From CAXBES01 sp963974915 (GTDB taxonomy: Bacteria > Bacteroidota > Bacteroidia > Flavobacteriales > Flavobacteriaceae): DNA of 64,000 bases. The stretch spans positions 1 through 64,000 of the forward strand of contig CAXBES010000014.1 in NCBI GenBank assembly GCA_963974915.1, given 5' to 3'. Positions within the stretch are counted from its first letter, which is position 1; every line of letters begins with the position of its first letter. Below, in pieces: positions 43,218 through 52,290 of the stretch. Position numbers and translations under genes: made by a program. The notes beneath the pieces were generated by a model. The model searched no databases. It was not told the origin of the DNA and saw only the letters and a program-made list of their open reading frames with translations.

Positions 43218-43705
43218 TCGACCTCTATTTCTTGCGGTTCAATGAGTTGAGGAGCCTTGTTAAAAACGCTCAATGTATCTGCCTCGAGTGCATCAATACT
43301 ATCCAGGTTAAAGCCTCTAATACTATCCTGTCTGCGTTTCTCTGCGCGCTCTTTTTCAATGATCTTATACACACTATCCGTACGGGCTTTAATACCATTC
43401 AATTTTTGCTCTACTCTTTCGAACAAGCTGTTGTACAAATTTAAGTTGGAAGTGTAATAGTCGTTGCTTCTGGCGAATTGTGAACTATCTATTTTAAATT
43501 TCTTAAAAATAAAGGAATCTAATTTGAGGCGCTTCTTTCTTATTTCCTTAATATCGTAGCTTCTGGCGGCGTTAATTAAATAAGTTTCGGTAAGAATATC
43601 GACCATTTGATCCTGAGGAATTAGATCTTTAGGTTCTTCCGGGCGTTTTACATCCTGACAACCAACAATGATAACAACTATTAAAAGTGCTAAAATATTT
43701 CTCAT
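43199..43705 (-). CDS. DUF4296 lipoprotein
   Basis: 168 aa. Lipobox in MRNILALLIVVIIVGC. DUF4296 features: LIPQDQMVDILTETYLIN and a long helix with FKKFKIDSSQFARSNDYYTSN. Bacteroidetes-specific, function unknown. The ATG overlaps the stop of the dihydroorotase gene by one base; the two genes are commonly linked in this family. Confidence 0.85.
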   Translation of the reverse strand: MRNILALLIVVIIVGCQDVKRPEEPKDLIPQDQMVDILTETYLINAARSYDIKEIRKKRLKLDSFIFKKFKIDSSQFARSNDYYTSNLNLYNSLFERVEQKLNGIKARTDSVYKIIEKERAEKRRQDSIRGFNLDSIDALEADTLSVFNKAPQLIEPQEIEVDQDSLE

Positions 43706-45045
43706 TAACGGTTAAAAGTTAGGCGTTCCGACTTTCCTCTATTTGGAAACTTACCATTTTCATATACTAAGGTACCATTTACAAATGTATGTGTTACTCG
43801 CGATTTAAACGTCGTACCTTCAAAAGGAGACCAACCACATTTATAAGCAATATTTTCTTTATTAACCGTCCAAGGGGATAACGGATTAACAAGAACAAGA
43901 TCTGCTTTATATCCTTTTTTGATATAACCTCTATCCTTAATTTGAAATAAGATCGCCGGGTTGTGTGCGGTTTTTTCAACCAGTTTTTCAACTGTAATAT
44001 AACCTTTATGATGCATTTCGAATAAGGCTTCCAACGCGTGTTGTACCAATGGGCCTCCCGAAGGTGCTTTGGTATAAATATTATTCTTCTCCTCGAGCGT
44101 ATGCGGTGCATGATCGGTGGCTATTACATCTATCCTATCGTCATTAAGAGCTTTCCATAAACCATCCTTGTCTTTTTGCGTTTTCACCGCAGGATTCCAT
44201 TTTATTTTAGTTCCCTTAGTTGTGTAATCAGCATCGGTAAACCATAGGTGGTGAATACAAACTTCGGCAGTGATCTTTTTTTCTGAAAGAGGTTTCTTAT
44301 TGCTGAATAAGTGCGTTTCCTTTTCAGTAGAAAGATGAAATACATGAAGTCTGGCACCCGTTTTCTTTGCCAGCTCTATTGCCTTTGAAGAAGAAATATA
44401 ACAAGCTTCCTCACTTCTAATGAGAGGGTGCATCTCAATTGGAATATTCTCTCCGTATTCGGAAAGATATTTTTCCATATTATTTTTAATGGTAGCTTCG
44501 TCTTCGCAGTGCGCAGAAATTAGCAGTTTAGTTTTACTGAAGATATTTTCAAGAACCTCCGGATTATCTACCAGCATGTTCCCTGTTGATGAGCCCAAAA
44601 ATAACTTCAATCCGGCTACCTTGGTTTCATCGACCTTCAAAATTTCTTCTAAATTATCGTTGGTACCGCCAAACATAAAAGAATAATTAGCCCACGAAGT
44701 GTTTTTGGCAATTTCAAACTTATCCTCAAGCAATTCAATGGTGGTAGCTTGAGGCACCGTGTTAGGCATTTCTATAAAACTGGTAATCCCTCCGGCGACG
44801 GCCGCCTTAGATTCGGTTTCAATGGTTGCTTTATGAGTTAATCCGGGTTCTCTAAAGTGTACCTGATCATCGATCATTCCAGGAATAAGATAGCACCCAT
44901 CGGCATCGATGACTTTAGTTTCCGAAGATTTCACACTTATACTTTCTGAAACTTCGGCGATAATATCATTTTCTATACGAACATCACCTTTAAAGGTTTT
45001 TCCTTCATTAACTATGTTCGCGTTTTTTATTAGAATAGTTTGCAT
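43705..45045 (-). CDS. pyrC: dihydroorotase
   Basis: 446 aa, class I amidohydrolase. Motifs DDQVHFREPGLTHK (59-72), LKLFLGSSTGNM, ISAHCEDE and ATDHAPHTLEEKN. The first metal-binding His of HxH is Q61, while H63 and the DHAPH region are kept; I recall the DDQVHFREP form in other Bacteroidetes. Converts carbamoyl aspartate to dihydroorotate in pyrimidine synthesis. Middle gene of a three-gene unit with the mannosyltransferase (1-base overlap) and DUF4296. Confidence 0.88.
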   Translation of the reverse strand: MQTILIKNANIVNEGKTFKGDVRIENDIIAEVSESISVKSSETKVIDADGCYLIPGMIDDQVHFREPGLTHKATIETESKAAVAGGITSFIEMPNTVPQATTIELLEDKFEIAKNTSWANYSFMFGGTNDNLEEILKVDETKVAGLKLFLGSSTGNMLVDNPEVLENIFSKTKLLISAHCEDEATIKNNMEKYLSEYGENIPIEMHPLIRSEEACYISSSKAIELAKKTGARLHVFHLSTEKETHLFSNKKPLSEKKITAEVCIHHLWFTDADYTTKGTKIKWNPAVKTQKDKDGLWKALNDDRIDVIATDHAPHTLEEKNNIYTKAPSGGPLVQHALEALFEMHHKGYITVEKLVEKTAHNPAILFQIKDRGYIKKGYKADLVLVNPLSPWTVNKENIAYKCGWSPFEGTTFKSRVTHTFVNGTLVYENGKFPNRGKSERLTFNR

Positions 45046-45776
45046 TAAATATCGAAACGATTAAATAAACTTTTTAATTTCATTGAGAAAACTCCGAAAA
45101 TTGCTTCGGAAATAATTCCGTTACTCATTTTAGATTCTCCCTTTGTTCTGTCTGTAAAAACTACCGGCACTTCTTTGATCTTAAACTTACTGAGATAGGT
45201 TTTAAATTTCATTTCAATCTGAAATGCATAACCTACAAACTGAATCTTGTCGAGATTTATTTTCTCCAACACTCGTCTTTTATAGCAAATAAAACCTGCA
45301 GTTGTATCATAAATATTCATTCCGGTTATAAAACGAACATATTTTGACGCTAACCAGGACATCAATACCCTACTCATTGGCCAGTTTACGACGTTAACTC
45401 CTGTTACATAACGCGATCCTATTGCCATATCATTTCCATTGCGGTCACAGGCGTTATAAAGTCGGATCAAATCGTTCGGATTATGAGAGAAATCGGCATC
45501 CATTTCAAAGATATACTCATAATCACGTTCCAGCGCCCATTTAAATCCTGCGATATACGCCGTGCCCAATCCCAATTTGCCTTTTCGTTCTAACAAAAAA
45601 AGGCGTTGATCAAAGCGTTCCATTAACCCTCTTACCGCATTGGAAGTTCCATCTGGCGAATTATCATCAACGATTAGAACATCGAAGTTGCGTTGCAGGG
45701 AAAATATGTTTTGCAGCAAGCGTTCAATATTGCCAATTTCGTTATAAGTGGGTACCACCACCAGGGCATTAGACAT
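45045..45776 (-). CDS. polyprenol monophosphomannose synthase-like GT2
   Basis: 243 aa. GT2 nucleotide-sugar motif IVDDNSPDGTSN, DxD in EMDADFSHNP, and C-terminal VVFTDRTKGESKM, as in DPM1. No C-terminal membrane domain, the bacterial soluble form. It makes a polyprenyl-phosphate sugar for envelope or protein glycosylation. First gene of the unit. Confidence 0.88.
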   Translation of the reverse strand: MSNALVVVPTYNEIGNIERLLQNIFSLQRNFDVLIVDDNSPDGTSNAVRGLMERFDQRLFLLERKGKLGLGTAYIAGFKWALERDYEYIFEMDADFSHNPNDLIRLYNACDRNGNDMAIGSRYVTGVNVVNWPMSRVLMSWLASKYVRFITGMNIYDTTAGFICYKRRVLEKINLDKIQFVGYAFQIEMKFKTYLSKFKIKEVPVVFTDRTKGESKMSNGIISEAIFGVFSMKLKSLFNRFDI

Positions 45777-45868
45777 ACTCCTCTTTTTTGAGCAAATGTA
45801 CCGTTTTTTGACTAATTAAATGTGAAGGAAAATCTAATTCAGGTACATTCAAGCGTTTTATTTTACAG

Positions 45869-45876
45869 TACCTTTG
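45869..45876 (+). promoter_or_regulatory. -7 box before the DUF4271 gene
   Basis: TACCTTTG ends 13 bp before the GTG start at 45890, giving a leader of about 7 nt. Confidence 0.45.
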
Positions 45877-45889
45877 CATAAATTATTTT

Positions 45890-46543
45890 GTGGAACCAGT
45901 TGTACGATATACAGACTCTTTAGATTGGGTGACCTTGTGTTTAATGGGTTGTATATTACTTTTTACTTTAGCTAAATATTTATATCCAAAACGATTTCAG
46001 GAGTTCGTGTTGCTTTTTTTTACGAATAAATATTTTCTGGTTCATGGCAAGAACGAAGACATAAAGCATCCTTTCAATGTATTACTGTTCGTAACTCAGG
46101 TTATTTCGGTATCCTTGTTTCTCTATTTATTCGTCTCACTTGTAAGTCCGAAATTAGCCCAGCAAAATTCCTGGCTATACGTTCAAATTTGTACAGGATA
46201 TATCGTTTTCATTCTGGTTAAATTTTCAATTGAAAAAATTATTGGCGAGATCTTTTCTATTGGAGGGCTTGTAAATAATTATCTCTATCAAAAATTAAGT
46301 TACAGGAATTTATTGGGTATTCTATTTTTTATTGGCAACCTGATATTTTATTATGTGGTAGATCCAAATTTAAATATTTTAATAGGAGTGCTTATTTTTA
46401 TGATCGTTTTAAACGCTATCGCATTGTTCTACAGTTATAAAACCAGCGGAAATTTAATTTTAAGTAATTTCTTCTATTTTATTTTGTATCTTTGCGCACT
46501 TGAAATTTCACCCTATATCATACTATATAAAGCATTGATATAG
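45890..46543 (+). CDS. DUF4271 membrane protein
   Basis: 217 aa starting at GTG (no in-frame ATG is available). About six transmembrane helices, first in TLCLMGCILLFTLAKYLYPKRF, with LFFTNKYFLVHGKNED after it, as in DUF4271. Linked to hemD downstream, as in many relatives. Function unknown. Confidence 0.8.
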   Translation: MEPVVRYTDSLDWVTLCLMGCILLFTLAKYLYPKRFQEFVLLFFTNKYFLVHGKNEDIKHPFNVLLFVTQVISVSLFLYLFVSLVSPKLAQQNSWLYVQICTGYIVFILVKFSIEKIIGEIFSIGGLVNNYLYQKLSYRNLLGILFFIGNLIFYYVVDPNLNILIGVLIFMIVLNAIALFYSYKTSGNLILSNFFYFILYLCALEISPYIILYKALI

Positions 46544-46560
46544 TGATAATAAATTTGCCT

Positions 46561-47310
46561 ATGAAAGTGAAAACTATTTTGGTATCCCAGCCAGAGCCTA
46601 AAATTGAAAATTCTCCCTATTTTGATTTGATCGAAAAGCAAAAGGTGAAGATAGATTTTGTTCCTTTTATCCACGTAGAAGGGGTTTCAGGTAAGGATGT
46701 ACGTTCCCAAAAAGTTGATCTTACTCAGTATACTGCAATTATATTAAATAGTAGAAATTCTGTGGACCACTTCTTTAGAATTGCTGAAGAATTGCGTTTT
46801 AAAGTTCCCGATTCTATGAAGTATTTCTGCCAAAGTGAAGCGGTGGCATACTACCTTCAGAAATATGTTGTATATAGAAAGAGAAAGATCTATGTTGGTA
46901 AGAGAACTTTTACAGAACTCTCTCCACTTATTAAAAAATATAAGAATGAGAAGTTCTTACTTCCTTCGTCAGATAAACTTAAGCCTGAAATTCCGAGTGT
47001 ATTAAATGAGTTAAAGGTTGATTGGAAACAATGTGTTTTTTATAAAACAGTGGTAAGTGACTTAAGTAATTTACGCGATGTGTATTACGATATTCTTGTG
47101 TTCTTTAGTCCAAGCGGAATAGAATCTCTCTTTGAGAATTTCCCTGATTTCGAACAAAATGATACTCGAATTGCCGTATTTGGAAACACAACGGTAAAGG
47201 CTGCCAATGAGAAAGGATTGCGCGTAGATATTCAGGCACCTACTCCCGAAACACCTTCAATGACTATGGCATTAGAAAAATATATCAAAGAAGTAAATCA
47301 CAAAAAGTAG
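46561..47310 (+). CDS. hemD: uroporphyrinogen-III synthase
   Basis: 249 aa from the ATG at 46561; a GTG six codons earlier is less likely. HemD domain with ILVSQPEP, AIILNSRNSVDHFF and VFFSPSGIESLFENFP. Closes hydroxymethylbilane to uroporphyrinogen III in heme synthesis. Low sequence conservation is typical of the family. Confidence 0.85.
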   Translation: MKVKTILVSQPEPKIENSPYFDLIEKQKVKIDFVPFIHVEGVSGKDVRSQKVDLTQYTAIILNSRNSVDHFFRIAEELRFKVPDSMKYFCQSEAVAYYLQKYVVYRKRKIYVGKRTFTELSPLIKKYKNEKFLLPSSDKLKPEIPSVLNELKVDWKQCVFYKTVVSDLSNLRDVYYDILVFFSPSGIESLFENFPDFEQNDTRIAVFGNTTVKAANEKGLRVDIQAPTPETPSMTMALEKYIKEVNHKK

Positions 47311-47330
47311 TATTTACTTTTCTTAAACAT

Positions 47331-47361
47331 AAAAAAGGCTCGCCAATGGCGAGCCTTTTTT
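47331..47361. terminator. bidirectional terminator between hemD and pckA
   Basis: AAAAAAGGCTCGCC/GGCGAGCCTTTTTT with AAT loop; T-runs in both directions. Convergent genes lie on each side. Confidence 0.92.
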
Positions 47362-47383
47362 ATGTTTACAAAATTCCGGTTTT

Positions 47384-48982
47384 TTAACCAATAGGTGCTC
47401 CGGCTAGAATTTCGTCGTTCGCATATTCTTCAAACTTAGCAAAGTTCTCTTTAAAAGAAACTGCCAGTTCTTTTGCTTGAATATCGTAAGCCTTTTTGTT
47501 GTTCCATGTTTCTCTCGGATTCAGAACTTCATTAGGCACATTCGGACAATTTTGTGGTACTTGTAAACCAAAAACCGGATGTTTCTCAAAAGCCACATCA
47601 TTTAGTTTCCCATCTAACGCAGCAGTGATCATTGCACGCGTATATTTCAACTTCATTCTACTTCCAACGCCGTAAGGCCCACCGGTCCAGCCCGTGTTTA
47701 TCAACCAAACATTCACGCCAGCTTCCTTCATCTTTGCACTTAACATTTCGGCATATTTTGTAGGATGTAATGGCATGAATGGCGCTCCAAAACAAGCTGA
47801 AAAGCTCGGTGTTGGTTCGTTAATTCCTTCCTCAGTTCCTGCAACTTTCGCAGTATAACCACTAATAAAGTGATATGCGGCTTGTCCCGGTGTAAGTTTT
47901 GAAATTGGAGGTAACACACCAAAAGCATCTGCCGTTAAGAAGAAAATATTCTTAGGGTTTTTACCAATTGATGGCTCCTGTATATTATCAATATGGTAAA
48001 TAGGGTAACTTACTCTGGTGTTTTGAGTAATGGAAGTATCAGTATAATCAACTTCCCCGTTAGAATCCATAATAACATTTTCAAGAATCGCACCCGGCTT
48101 GATCGCATGATAGATATCTGGCTCGTTCTCTTCGGAGAGGTTTATAACCTTAGCATAACAACCACCTTCAAAATTGAAAATAGTGTTTTCGGCAGTCCAA
48201 CCATGTTCGTCATCTCCAATAAGTTTTCTTTCCGGGTCTGCTGAAAGAGTTGTTTTACCTGTTCCAGACAATCCGAAGAAAATAGCGGTTTCACCATTTT
48301 CTCCAACATTTGCCGAACAGTGCATTGGCATAGTATTCTTGTCTACCGGAAGAATAAAATTAAGTGCCGAAAAAATTCCTTTTTTGATCTCTCCCGTGTA
48401 ACCGGTTCCTCCAATTAATGCAATTTTCTTGGTAAAATTAAGGATCGCAAAATTATGCTGACGTGTACCATCAACTTTTGGATCGGCCATAAAACCGGGC
48501 GCGTTGACAATAAGCCATTCCGGATCAAAATTTTCCAATTCAGCTTCGGTTGGCCGTAAAAACATGTTATGAGCAAACATATTAGACCAAGGATATTCGG
48601 TTATAACACGAATATTCAATTTATAGTTTTCATCTGCACAAGCATAACTATCGCGGACGTAAACCTCTTTTTCAGAAAGATAATCTGCTACTTTATCATA
48701 CAAAGCATCAAACATCGTTGGAGGGAAGGGAATATTAATATTTCCCCACCACACCTTATCACGTGTGATATCATCCTTTACAATAAAACGATCCTTAGGA
48801 GATCTACCGGTAAATTCACCGGTGTTAACAGCCAAGGCACCACTATTTGCTACCTTACCTTGTCCTTTTTCTAATGTTTCGTTGTGAAGTTGCTCTGAGG
48901 AGAGTTGATAATTAACTTTTGCATTCTTGATTCCGTAATTATCCAGCGAAATCGTTTTCGTAGTTTGGTTTTTAGTGACCAT
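47384..48982 (-). CDS. pckA: phosphoenolpyruvate carboxykinase (ATP)
   Basis: 532 aa from the ATG at 48982; a TTG nine codons upstream lies inside the promoter. ATP-type PEPCK: kinase P-loop GLSGTGKTTLS, metal-site LIGDDEHGW, NTGEFTGRSPKDRFIV, GGPYGVGSRMKL. Converts oxaloacetate to PEP in gluconeogenesis. Confidence 0.97.
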   Translation of the reverse strand: MVTKNQTTKTISLDNYGIKNAKVNYQLSSEQLHNETLEKGQGKVANSGALAVNTGEFTGRSPKDRFIVKDDITRDKVWWGNINIPFPPTMFDALYDKVADYLSEKEVYVRDSYACADENYKLNIRVITEYPWSNMFAHNMFLRPTEAELENFDPEWLIVNAPGFMADPKVDGTRQHNFAILNFTKKIALIGGTGYTGEIKKGIFSALNFILPVDKNTMPMHCSANVGENGETAIFFGLSGTGKTTLSADPERKLIGDDEHGWTAENTIFNFEGGCYAKVINLSEENEPDIYHAIKPGAILENVIMDSNGEVDYTDTSITQNTRVSYPIYHIDNIQEPSIGKNPKNIFFLTADAFGVLPPISKLTPGQAAYHFISGYTAKVAGTEEGINEPTPSFSACFGAPFMPLHPTKYAEMLSAKMKEAGVNVWLINTGWTGGPYGVGSRMKLKYTRAMITAALDGKLNDVAFEKHPVFGLQVPQNCPNVPNEVLNPRETWNNKKAYDIQAKELAVSFKENFAKFEEYANDEILAGAPIG

Positions 48983-49006
48983 ACTTAAATTTAATTGTTG
49001 TGGGTA

Positions 49007-49014
49007 CAAAAATA
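49007..49014 (-). promoter_or_regulatory. -7 box of pckA
   Basis: Minus-strand TATTTTTG, about 25 bp upstream of the ATG; start about 49001. Confidence 0.5.
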
Positions 49015-49058
49015 ATAAATCTCCTAGAGATAGAGTGTTTAAAAATATATAATTATCA

Positions 49059-49451
49059 CTACTTGATTGTTAATAATCCGTAGGCTAAACGCAACCACCC
49101 AAATATAAATAATAGCCCTCCAATTGGAGTGATAGGTCCGGCAAACGAGACATTAAACGATAAGAGTTCTTTCATCGATAATAAATAGATTGAACCTGAG
49201 AATAAAATAATTCCAAAAATAAAGAACCAAAACACCCAACTTCGGGTTGCTTCAGGAATTTTTTCTGCAAAACCGAGCACGAACAAAGCAAGAACATGAT
49301 ACATCTGATAACGGACCCCGGTTTCGAAGGTGTTTAGTGCACCAGCATCTACTAATTCCTTTAATCCATGCGCGCCATAAGCACCAATTGCAATAGTTAG
49401 AGCGGCTAGCAAACAACTTGTTATTACAATTTTTTTGTCAAAATAATTCAT
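49059..49451 (-). CDS. DUF423 membrane protein
   Basis: 130 aa, four transmembrane helices. AIGAYGAHGLKE and YQMYHVLALFVLG are the DUF423 (YgdD) signature. Inner membrane, function unknown. Its gene diverges from the saccharopine dehydrogenase gene. Confidence 0.88.
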   Translation of the reverse strand: MNYFDKKIVITSCLLAALTIAIGAYGAHGLKELVDAGALNTFETGVRYQMYHVLALFVLGFAEKIPEATRSWVFWFFIFGIILFSGSIYLLSMKELLSFNVSFAGPITPIGGLLFIFGWLRLAYGLLTIK

Positions 49452-49520
49452 AGAGTATTACACAATTTAGTACTTTCGCTTTGTTTGAAAAAACACTACA
49501 AAGTTAACAAAAAACCTAGC

Positions 49521-50891
49521 ATGAGAAATATATTGATTATTGGAGCCGGACGATCTGCAACCAGCTTAATTCGCTATTTATTAGATAAATCTGAAGCAGA
49601 AGAACTTTTTATAACTATTGGAGATATTTCAATTCAATCTGCCCAAAAATTCACTAGTGACCATCCTAATGCCAGAGGTATCTTACTAGACGTATTTAAT
49701 GATCCCCAGCGAAGAGAAGCCGTTTCAAATAGTGATCTGGTAATTTCTATGCTTCCTGCAAGATTTCATATAGAGGTTGCTAAAGATTGTTTAGAGTTTG
49801 GTAAACATTTAGTTACAGCTTCTTATGTTAGTGACCAGATGCAAGTTCTACATCCCAAAGTAAAATCGAAGGGGTTGGTATTTATGAACGAAATAGGTCT
49901 GGACCCGGGCATAGATCATATGAGTGCAATGCAAGTGATAGATCGAATTAGAGAAAAGGGTGGTAAAATGCTCCTTTTCGAATCTTTTACCGGCGGGTTA
50001 ATTGCACCCGAAAGTGACAATAACCTTTGGAACTACAAATTTACCTGGAACCCAAGAAACGTTGTACTTGCCGGTCAGGGAGGTGCTGCCGAATTTATTC
50101 AGGAAGGTAAATACAAATATATACCGTACCACAGACTCTTTAGAAGAACTGAGTTTATTGATGTGGAAGGCTACGGGAAATTTGAAGTCTATGCGAATAG
50201 AAATTCGTTAAAATATCAATCGGTGTATGGACTCAACGACATCTTAACATTGTATCGAGGAACCATTAGGCGAGTTGGTTTCAGCAAAGCGTGGAACATG
50301 TTCGTTCAGTTAGGAATGACAGATGATAGTTACAGCATGCCAGATACGGAAAATCTTTCATACCGGGATTTTGTAAATTCATTTCTACCATATTCTCCTA
50401 CAGATTCGGTGGAGCTGAAATTACGACATAACCTACGCATAGATCAAGACGATCTGATGTGGGAAAAATTGCTGGATCTTGATATTTTTAATAGCGAAAA
50501 AACCATAGGAATAAAAGACGCAACCCCGGCTCAAGCCCTTCAGAAGATACTAATGGACAAATGGACCTTAGATCAAGATGATAAAGATATGATCGTGATG
50601 TATCACAAATTTGGGTACGAACTAAACGGAAAAAAATATCAAATAGATAGTAATATGGTTTCCATAGGTGACGACCAAACCTATACTTCTATGGCCAAAA
50701 CCGTAGGCTTGCCTGTCGCTATCGCTGCCATAAAAATTCTAAATGAAGAGATCGTGACACCGGGAGTTCAACTCCCAATTACGAAAGAAGTTTATGAGCC
50801 CATTTTAAAAGAGTTGGAAAAATACGGAATCACTTTTAAAGAGAACGAAACCACCTATCTAGGGTACAATCCGGATAATGTAATAGGTTAA
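49521..50891 (+). CDS. saccharopine dehydrogenase family oxidoreductase (LYS9-like)
   Basis: 456 aa from the ATG at 49521. Rossmann NILIIGAGRSATSLIRYL, then SMLPARFHIEVAKDC and MNEIGLDPGIDHMSAM, the saccharopine reductase pattern. Catalyses saccharopine/glutamate chemistry in lysine metabolism; in this phylum probably lysine breakdown, which would meet the glutaryl-CoA dehydrogenase encoded elsewhere in the window. Confidence 0.87.
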   Translation: MRNILIIGAGRSATSLIRYLLDKSEAEELFITIGDISIQSAQKFTSDHPNARGILLDVFNDPQRREAVSNSDLVISMLPARFHIEVAKDCLEFGKHLVTASYVSDQMQVLHPKVKSKGLVFMNEIGLDPGIDHMSAMQVIDRIREKGGKMLLFESFTGGLIAPESDNNLWNYKFTWNPRNVVLAGQGGAAEFIQEGKYKYIPYHRLFRRTEFIDVEGYGKFEVYANRNSLKYQSVYGLNDILTLYRGTIRRVGFSKAWNMFVQLGMTDDSYSMPDTENLSYRDFVNSFLPYSPTDSVELKLRHNLRIDQDDLMWEKLLDLDIFNSEKTIGIKDATPAQALQKILMDKWTLDQDDKDMIVMYHKFGYELNGKKYQIDSNMVSIGDDQTYTSMAKTVGLPVAIAAIKILNEEIVTPGVQLPITKEVYEPILKELEKYGITFKENETTYLGYNPDNVIG

Positions 50892-50895
50892 GCTA

Positions 50896-51519
50896 ATGAA
50901 TCGAAAAAACTGTTTAACCAGTTTAGTTTTTCTCTTGTCCTGCCTTATTCATGCTCAGGAGAAAAAGACATATTATTTCAATGAAGTCTCAGATAGAATT
51001 ACTTCGGTAGAATTCAAAAATGGTATAAACTATCAATTCAATCTTCCTAGAACCGTAGAAAATGACACGGCAGTTTTCAATCTTCTTATTGCTCGACAAA
51101 GTTATGGGCAATTGAATTCAGAAGAAAGAAAACAATTTTTCCAATTGCTTGAGAAAACCACAAACAATAAAGTAGATACCTCCACGACGGTAATCATCAA
51201 TTTTTTCCATGGGGGTGAAGGAAAAAGTATAAAACATCACACTCGCGACAGGCCTTATATATCAAAAACCAGGAAGATAAAAGAACTAACTCAGTTCTTC
51301 ATTACTGAAAAAGGATATTTTTACAGTCATAGAAAGCCTCCCGTATTTGAAGATGCCTACGATATTATACGCCGTCTATTCTTTCCAATTCACTTTCGGG
51401 GTGGAAACTACCTAATCATAAAACCCGACGGAAGTTTTTATAGATATTACGGCGAATATCCACAATCCGAGATCATTCCGAAGGCATTATCTACTTGGAA
51501 AACAACCGTTAAAAACTAA
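50896..51519 (+). CDS. exported protein of unknown function
   Basis: 207 aa. Signal peptide ending LLSCLIHAQ. Mature part is polar, with IVINFFHGGEGKS-like beta strand and RRLFFPIHFRGGNYLIIKP. No family recognised. Starts 4 bp after the saccharopine dehydrogenase stop and therefore in the same transcript. Confidence 0.65.
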   Translation: MNRKNCLTSLVFLLSCLIHAQEKKTYYFNEVSDRITSVEFKNGINYQFNLPRTVENDTAVFNLLIARQSYGQLNSEERKQFFQLLEKTTNNKVDTSTTVIINFFHGGEGKSIKHHTRDRPYISKTRKIKELTQFFITEKGYFYSHRKPPVFEDAYDIIRRLFFPIHFRGGNYLIIKPDGSFYRYYGEYPQSEIIPKALSTWKTTVKN

Positions 51520-51526
51520 TACGCCC

Positions 51527-52216
51527 TTATCTTCTCCCCAGAAATACCGTAATAAAGTAGAGTAGAGTGGCCAATGAGCCTAAGGCTGCGACTACATAGG
51601 TTCGTGCCGCCCATTTTAAAGCATCTTTAGCCCCGGCATGCTCTTGCTGAGTCACCATATTATTTTGCTCCAACCAGGCCAGCGCACGATTACTAGCATC
51701 AAACTCAACAGGAAGTGTGATAAAGGCAAATACCGTAGTAACTGCAAAAAGCAGAATTCCTATTAAGAACAGCGTATTTCCAATAAGTGACCCTGTGGCT
51801 GATAAAACCAACCCTGCCATGATCACAAAATTTGATAATTTACTAGACACCCCTACGGCTGGCACGATAGCCGAACGCATCTTTAACCAGCTGTAAGCCG
51901 TTGCATGCTGAACTGCATGTCCGCATTCGTGCGCCGCAACAGCTGCAGCAGCTGCATTTCGCTGGTGGTAGACCGGCTCGCTTAAATTTACCGTTTTATT
52001 GGCAGGATTGTAATGATCTGTAAGTTGTCCGGCAACCGAAATAACCTGAACATCAGAAATTCCGTTATCGGCCAACATTTTTTCTGCGATCTCCTTGCCG
52101 CTCATGCCATTTTGTAGTTGAACCTTTGAGTAATGCTTAAACTTGCTTTTCAGCTTATTGCTAACATACATGCTAACAAGAAAAATAGCACCTGCAATTA
52201 TATAATATCCTATCAT
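51527..52216 (-). CDS. zinc metallopeptidase, YugP/Zn_peptidase_2 family
   Basis: 229 aa from the ATG at 52216 (a TTG upstream is open). Membrane helix at the N-terminus, zinc motif HECGHAVQH in the first third, and C-terminal helices (VIMAGLVLSATGSLIG, LFLIGILLFAVTTVFAF). Integral membrane protease-like protein of the YugP family; substrate unknown. Confidence 0.9.
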   Translation of the reverse strand: MIGYYIIAGAIFLVSMYVSNKLKSKFKHYSKVQLQNGMSGKEIAEKMLADNGISDVQVISVAGQLTDHYNPANKTVNLSEPVYHQRNAAAAAVAAHECGHAVQHATAYSWLKMRSAIVPAVGVSSKLSNFVIMAGLVLSATGSLIGNTLFLIGILLFAVTTVFAFITLPVEFDASNRALAWLEQNNMVTQQEHAGAKDALKWAARTYVVAALGSLATLLYFITVFLGRR

Positions 52217-52290
52217 AGTATAGCCCACCAAAGTGGGTGATTTTATTTATTATTTACTGAAACAAAATATAGCAAATACTGTGCAAATTT

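Noticed and set aside
48983..49009. Upstream TTG start for pckA
   Set aside because: The codon lies within the -7 promoter box, so it would not be transcribed.
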